From contig JAZMZG010000038.1 in the NCBI GenBank assembly GCA_045585835.1, positions 1-8,540 of the forward strand: 8,540 nt of DNA, given 5' to 3'. A program made the translations under genes and the position numbers. The notes under the pieces are model-generated. The model was not told where the DNA came from, made no database searches, and saw nothing but the letters and a program-made list of their open reading frames with translations. Below are positions 5,488-8,540 of the stretch, one piece after another. The DNA comes from CALCTE01 sp045585835. Its GTDB lineage: Bacteria > Bacillota > Clostridia > Oscillospirales > CAG-272. The stretch's first letter is position 1. Each line of letters opens with the position of its first letter.

Positions 5488-6579
5488 ATGAAGTTCTTTT
5501 TATCGTGGTTTGCTGTTGGTTTTGGAGTCATAGCGGTCCTGCTCTACGGCTTAAAAGCAATTCCTCTGAAGGAAAACAAAGAAAATTTAACGGTTCAGGA
5601 TAAGCTCGAAATGTGGGAGGCGGCATCTCCCGTGTTTTTGCCCCTAACGGACAAGCAAAAGGAGGATCAGAAAGACATAAATTCGGAAGCAAACGATGAT
5701 GAAAGTACGTCTTTGTCAGAATCGGAGCTTATTATAGACGTCTACAACAGCAAAGCAGATGCATATATGAAGATACCGCTTGAAGAATACCTTTACGGTG
5801 TAATACTTGCGGAAATGCCACAAAGCTTTGACGATGAAGCCTTAAAAGCACAAGCAGTTGCCGCAAGAACTATGGTACTGTTTAAATCTGCAGGCGAAAA
5901 AAATAAAAGCCACCCGCACGCCTATGTATGCACAAATTCGGGACATTGTATGGCGTATTTGCATCCCGAAGACTATATAGCCGCATCCTCCGGCACAGGA
6001 AGCGAATTTTTGGAAAGAATAAAAAAAGCGGTAAACGAAACCAAAGGGCAGATACTTACCGACGAAGGCAAACCTATTATGGCGGTGTTCCACGCATCAA
6101 GCTACGGAAGTACCGAAAACAGCGAGTCTGTTTGGTCTGTGAAATATTCCTATCTGCGTGCGGTCGACACTCCCGAAAAACTCTATCCCGATAAAGTGAA
6201 AAGTCTTACTACGGATAAAACCATCGATATATATGAATTCTACGACAAGGTTTGCGAAAAATATCCCAATACGACGTTGACAGTTGCGGCTGTGAAAAAA
6301 GGTTTCAATATCGAAAAAACCGAATCGGGGCGAGTTAAAACGGTAACTATCGGCGATACGGTCATAAAGGGCACCGCCTTCAGAAGCATGCTCGGCCTTC
6401 GTACGACCGATTTTGACGTAAAATACGAGGACGGCAATATCGTAATAAACGTTAGAGGAAACGGGCACGGTGTGGGTATGAGCCAATACGGCGCAACCCT
6501 GCTCGCCTCTGAGCTCGGATATACTTATAAGGAGATACTTGCGCATTATTACACGGGAGTGGAAATAACTAACCTATAA
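5488..6579 (+). CDS. spoIID: Stage II sporulation protein D, peptidoglycan lytic transglycosylase
   Basis: SpoIID is a membrane-anchored enzyme that cleaves glycan strands of denuded peptidoglycan during engulfment of the forespore, with SpoIIM and SpoIIP. The 363 residues match family length. One N-terminal TM helix (about 5-24) precedes a low-complexity acidic linker (about 55-80) and the SpoIID domain. EEYLYGVILAEMP carries the catalytic glutamate at 109, followed by the hallmark EALKAQAVAARTM. The C-terminal hallmark is GHGVGMSQYGA. His142, Cys148, His153 and Cys154 resemble the zinc-binding Cys/His cluster reported for C. difficile SpoIID. ATG 5488 has AGAGGTG at 5473-5479, 8 bases upstream. 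The gene stands alone between a divergent promoter region and a terminator, without spoIIQ beside it. In Bacillus it is sigma-E controlled; no convincing sigma-E promoter could be read here. A SpoIID/LytB paralogue with another wall role is the alternative. Confidence 0.92.
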   Translation: MKFFLSWFAVGFGVIAVLLYGLKAIPLKENKENLTVQDKLEMWEAASPVFLPLTDKQKEDQKDINSEANDDESTSLSESELIIDVYNSKADAYMKIPLEEYLYGVILAEMPQSFDDEALKAQAVAARTMVLFKSAGEKNKSHPHAYVCTNSGHCMAYLHPEDYIAASSGTGSEFLERIKKAVNETKGQILTDEGKPIMAVFHASSYGSTENSESVWSVKYSYLRAVDTPEKLYPDKVKSLTTDKTIDIYEFYDKVCEKYPNTTLTVAAVKKGFNIEKTESGRVKTVTIGDTVIKGTAFRSMLGLRTTDFDVKYEDGNIVINVRGNGHGVGMSQYGATLLASELGYTYKEILAHYYTGVEITNL

Positions 6580-6584
6580 GTTAA

Positions 6585-6613
6585 AAAAGACTGTGATAAA
6601 ATCACAGTCTTTT
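6585..6613. terminator. Bidirectional terminator between convergent spoIID and thrE-like genes
   Basis: A perfect 13-bp stem (6585-6597 with 6601-6613) encloses a 3-base loop. The GACTGTGA core has A-tracts on one side and T-tracts on the other. It starts 5 bases after the spoIID stop. The last codons and the TGA (6602-6604) of the opposing gene lie within it. Confidence 0.88.
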
Positions 6614-7819
6614 ATTATGTCCCCCCTCTAATTTTAAAAGCTTCATTAAACCTGCGACAACAATTATACCCGCCGCAAGCGCCCCCGCATAGCCGAGCGT
6701 AGCAACACCCTTTTGCGCAAACATGAAAAAGTCACCGGAAAATGCCGCACGCATTGTATAATATAAAGCACTACCGGGAATAAGCGGAATGAGGCTCGTG
6801 ATTATGAATGTGGTCTTCGGTGTTTTTAAAATTCGTGCCATTATTTCCGAGTACACTGAAACAAATGCCGATACGATTAGATATCTTACTATCTCGTCAG
6901 AAATAAATATTCCCAAAAACAAGAAGAACGACCAAGAAAGAAGTCCGCCAAACGCCGCAAATAAATAGCGTCGGCCTCTAACATTATACAAAACAGCAAA
7001 GCCGCTTGAACCGATAAATCCCGTGATTATCTGCAATATGGGGTTTGGAGAAGCGATAAGTGTGGCGTCGGTTGCAGTATGCATAAGAAACGCCGAAAAG
7101 AAATAACCTATCGCAATCGAAAATGCAAGAAGCAGGGCTTCTATAGTACGAATTATTCCCGAAAGGCTGTCACCGACGAACATATCACGTAAAGCCACCG
7201 TAAGTGCAACACCCGGAATGAGAAGCATTATATTTCCGATTATAACAAAATCGGCACTCTCTACAAAACCGATTTTTACCGCCGCAAACGCAAGTATGGT
7301 GCAAGCAAATGCAGATATAAAACGCGCAAACACTGCGTTTAAGGCACGGCGCTCGGTAAATGCGCCTACAAGTGACAAGATTATACCCGTGAAAAACGAG
7401 CACAATGCGTCTATAGCTGCGCCTCCGAAAAAGAGAGCGAAAGCTGCGGAAATAAAGCCGTAGGAAAATATATGAAAAACAAAAGGATAAGGCTTGAGTT
7501 TTCTTATTTGTCCAAATTCATTCTCCGCTTGCTCGCAAGTCAAGTGCTTGCTGCATATATCCCTCGATAGCTTGTTTAAACGGTGCAAGCATTCGATATC
7601 TGTGCTGACGTTGCGTATCCGCCTCGTTTGCGTAAAAGTCTCACCTTGGGCGTTTTGAAGCGTCACAACGAGGCTTGAGGTGATTATAAATGTATCGACC
7701 CTCGACGCACCGAATGCATACCCCATTTTATTTATGCTCTCTTCGGCACGGCTTACCTCTGCTCCCGAATAAAGCATTTTTTCGCCGATATTTAATAAGA
7801 GTGTTAAAATACGATTCAT
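6602..7819 (-). CDS. ThrE-family threonine/serine exporter, fused two-domain form
   Basis: This 405-residue membrane protein is a predicted exporter of threonine and serine (and possibly small dicarboxylates, as for the split YjjP/YjjB pair). Residues 1-110 are the soluble ThrE N-terminal region (LLLNIGEKMLYSGAEVSRAE). About ten TM helices follow, roughly at 112-131, 134-153, 163-184, 191-210, 221-244, 262-280, 286-307, 311-331, 338-356 and 372-396. The ThrE motif NIMLLIPGVALTVALRDM (196-213) and the second-domain motif SLIPLIPGSALYY (342-354) are both present. This is therefore the fused YjjP-YjjB arrangement seen in C. glutamicum ThrE rather than two genes. ATG 7817-7819 has AGGTG at 7825-7829. 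The gene lies only 23 bases behind the rRNA operon terminator, with no room for a separate promoter between them. Confidence 0.92.
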   Translation of the reverse strand: MNRILTLLLNIGEKMLYSGAEVSRAEESINKMGYAFGASRVDTFIITSSLVVTLQNAQGETFTQTRRIRNVSTDIECLHRLNKLSRDICSKHLTCEQAENEFGQIRKLKPYPFVFHIFSYGFISAAFALFFGGAAIDALCSFFTGIILSLVGAFTERRALNAVFARFISAFACTILAFAAVKIGFVESADFVIIGNIMLLIPGVALTVALRDMFVGDSLSGIIRTIEALLLAFSIAIGYFFSAFLMHTATDATLIASPNPILQIITGFIGSSGFAVLYNVRGRRYLFAAFGGLLSWSFFLFLGIFISDEIVRYLIVSAFVSVYSEIMARILKTPKTTFIITSLIPLIPGSALYYTMRAAFSGDFFMFAQKGVATLGYAGALAAGIIVVAGLMKLLKLEGGHNKRL

Positions 7820-7842
7820 AACGTCACCTTAAAATGAAAATA

Positions 7843-7870
7843 AAAACCCTGCACTTGAGTGCAGGGTTTT
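7843..7870 (-). terminator. Terminator of the rRNA operon
   Basis: A perfect 12-bp stem (7843-7854 with 7859-7870) has the core CCCTGCAC and loop TTGA. On the - strand it is followed by TTTTTATTTTCATTTT. It sits 9 bases after the 3' end of 5S rRNA and 23 bases before the ThrE-family start codon. Confidence 0.9.
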
Positions 7871-7879
7871 ACTAAAAAA

Positions 7880-7995
7880 GTCGGCATCGACCTATCTTTC
7901 CGGCCCGTTGCCAGGCAAGTATTGTTGGCTGAAATGAGCTTAACTACCGTGTTCGGAATGGGAACGGGTGGGACCTCATCCATAAAGACACCGAC
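7880..7995 (-). rRNA. rrf: 5S ribosomal RNA
   Basis: The - strand contains the conserved 5S core CCCGTTCCCATTCCGAACAC followed by GTAGTTAAGCTC. The ends GTCGGTGTC and GATGCCGAC pair to form helix I, which sets the 116-base span. It is the last gene of the rRNA operon, directly before the terminator. Confidence 0.95.
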
Positions 7996-8024
7996 CATAT
8001 TTAGTTTAGTATAGGGAGAGTGCT

Positions 8025-8100
8025 TGGTGCACCCTCAGGGACTCGAACCCTGGGCCCACTGATTAAGAGTCAGTTGCTCTACCGACTGAGCTAAGGGTGC
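8025..8100 (-). tRNA. tRNA-Lys (CUU)
   Basis: The cloverleaf is complete: acceptor GCACCCT/AGGGTGC, D-stem GCTC/GAGC, anticodon stem ACTGA/TCAGT around loop CTCTTAA, variable GGGCC, and T-stem CAGGG/CCCTG with loop TTCGAGT. The anticodon CTT (8065-8067) reads AAG lysine codons. CCA is encoded at 8025-8027. It is placed between 23S and 5S rRNA. Confidence 0.96.
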
Positions 8101-8175
8101 AAATATACCCTGAAAACCGAACAAAGAGAAGAAAATGAAAGCTTCGATTTGCGATTCTCGAAAACAAGAATCAGT
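8101..8175 (-). other. 23S-tRNA transcribed spacer of the rRNA operon
   Basis: About 75 bases separate the 23S 3' end and tRNA-Lys. A 6-bp inverted repeat GATTCT/AGAATC (8153-8158 and 8167-8172) just after the 23S end could form part of a processing stem. No gene is present. Confidence 0.6.

Positions 8176-8540
<365 letters not shown>

Noticed and set aside
7816..7998. A 60-residue ORF on the - strand
   Set aside because: It lies over the 5S rRNA gene and the rRNA terminator.

Overview
The window looks like chromosomal DNA of an endospore-forming Firmicute, most likely a gut-type clostridium (class Clostridia). The grounds are a complete spoIID gene, Shine-Dalgarno-driven genes with compact hairpin-plus-T terminators, a moderate GC content (45 % in one 60-base sample of spoIID), a BspA/collagen-type surface protein, and an alr gene paired with a lipoprotein gene. 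Genus and species cannot be read from the sequence alone.

Layout from left to right. (1) Bases 2-2086, + strand: the 3' part of a large collagen-like gene, open to the left window edge. It alternates Gly-X-Y tracts with eight copies of a ~28-30-residue beta-rich module and ends in a BspA-type leucine-rich-repeat domain. (2) Bases 2087-2345: an intergenic stretch with two related imperfect palindromes and a strong bidirectional terminator. (3) Bases 2344-5369, - strand: a four-gene operon, in order of transcription a two-TM protein of unknown function, NAD(P)H-hydrate dehydratase (nnrD), a small lipoprotein and alanine racemase (alr). It is read from a good sigma-A-type promoter at 5431-5459. 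(4) Bases 5488-6579, + strand: spoIID, divergent from that operon, ending in a second bidirectional terminator. (5) Bases 6602-7819, - strand: a fused ThrE-type threonine/serine exporter. (6) Bases 7843-8540, - strand: the distal end of an rRNA operon in the order 23S (partial), tRNA-Lys(CUU), 5S, terminator.

How the parts relate. alr makes D-alanine for peptidoglycan and SpoIID cleaves peptidoglycan during engulfment, so the centre of the window is cell-wall and sporulation flavoured. The lipoprotein just before alr holds the same position as the LolA-like lipoproteins next to alr in other spore formers (B. subtilis ydcC, C. difficile gerS). nnrD is a metabolite-repair gene. The collagen/LRR protein is the most unusual object here. 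It is a modular, repeat-rich surface or secreted protein with an abrupt change of base composition inside the gene. No CRISPR array, integrase, transposase or toxin-antitoxin pair was seen.
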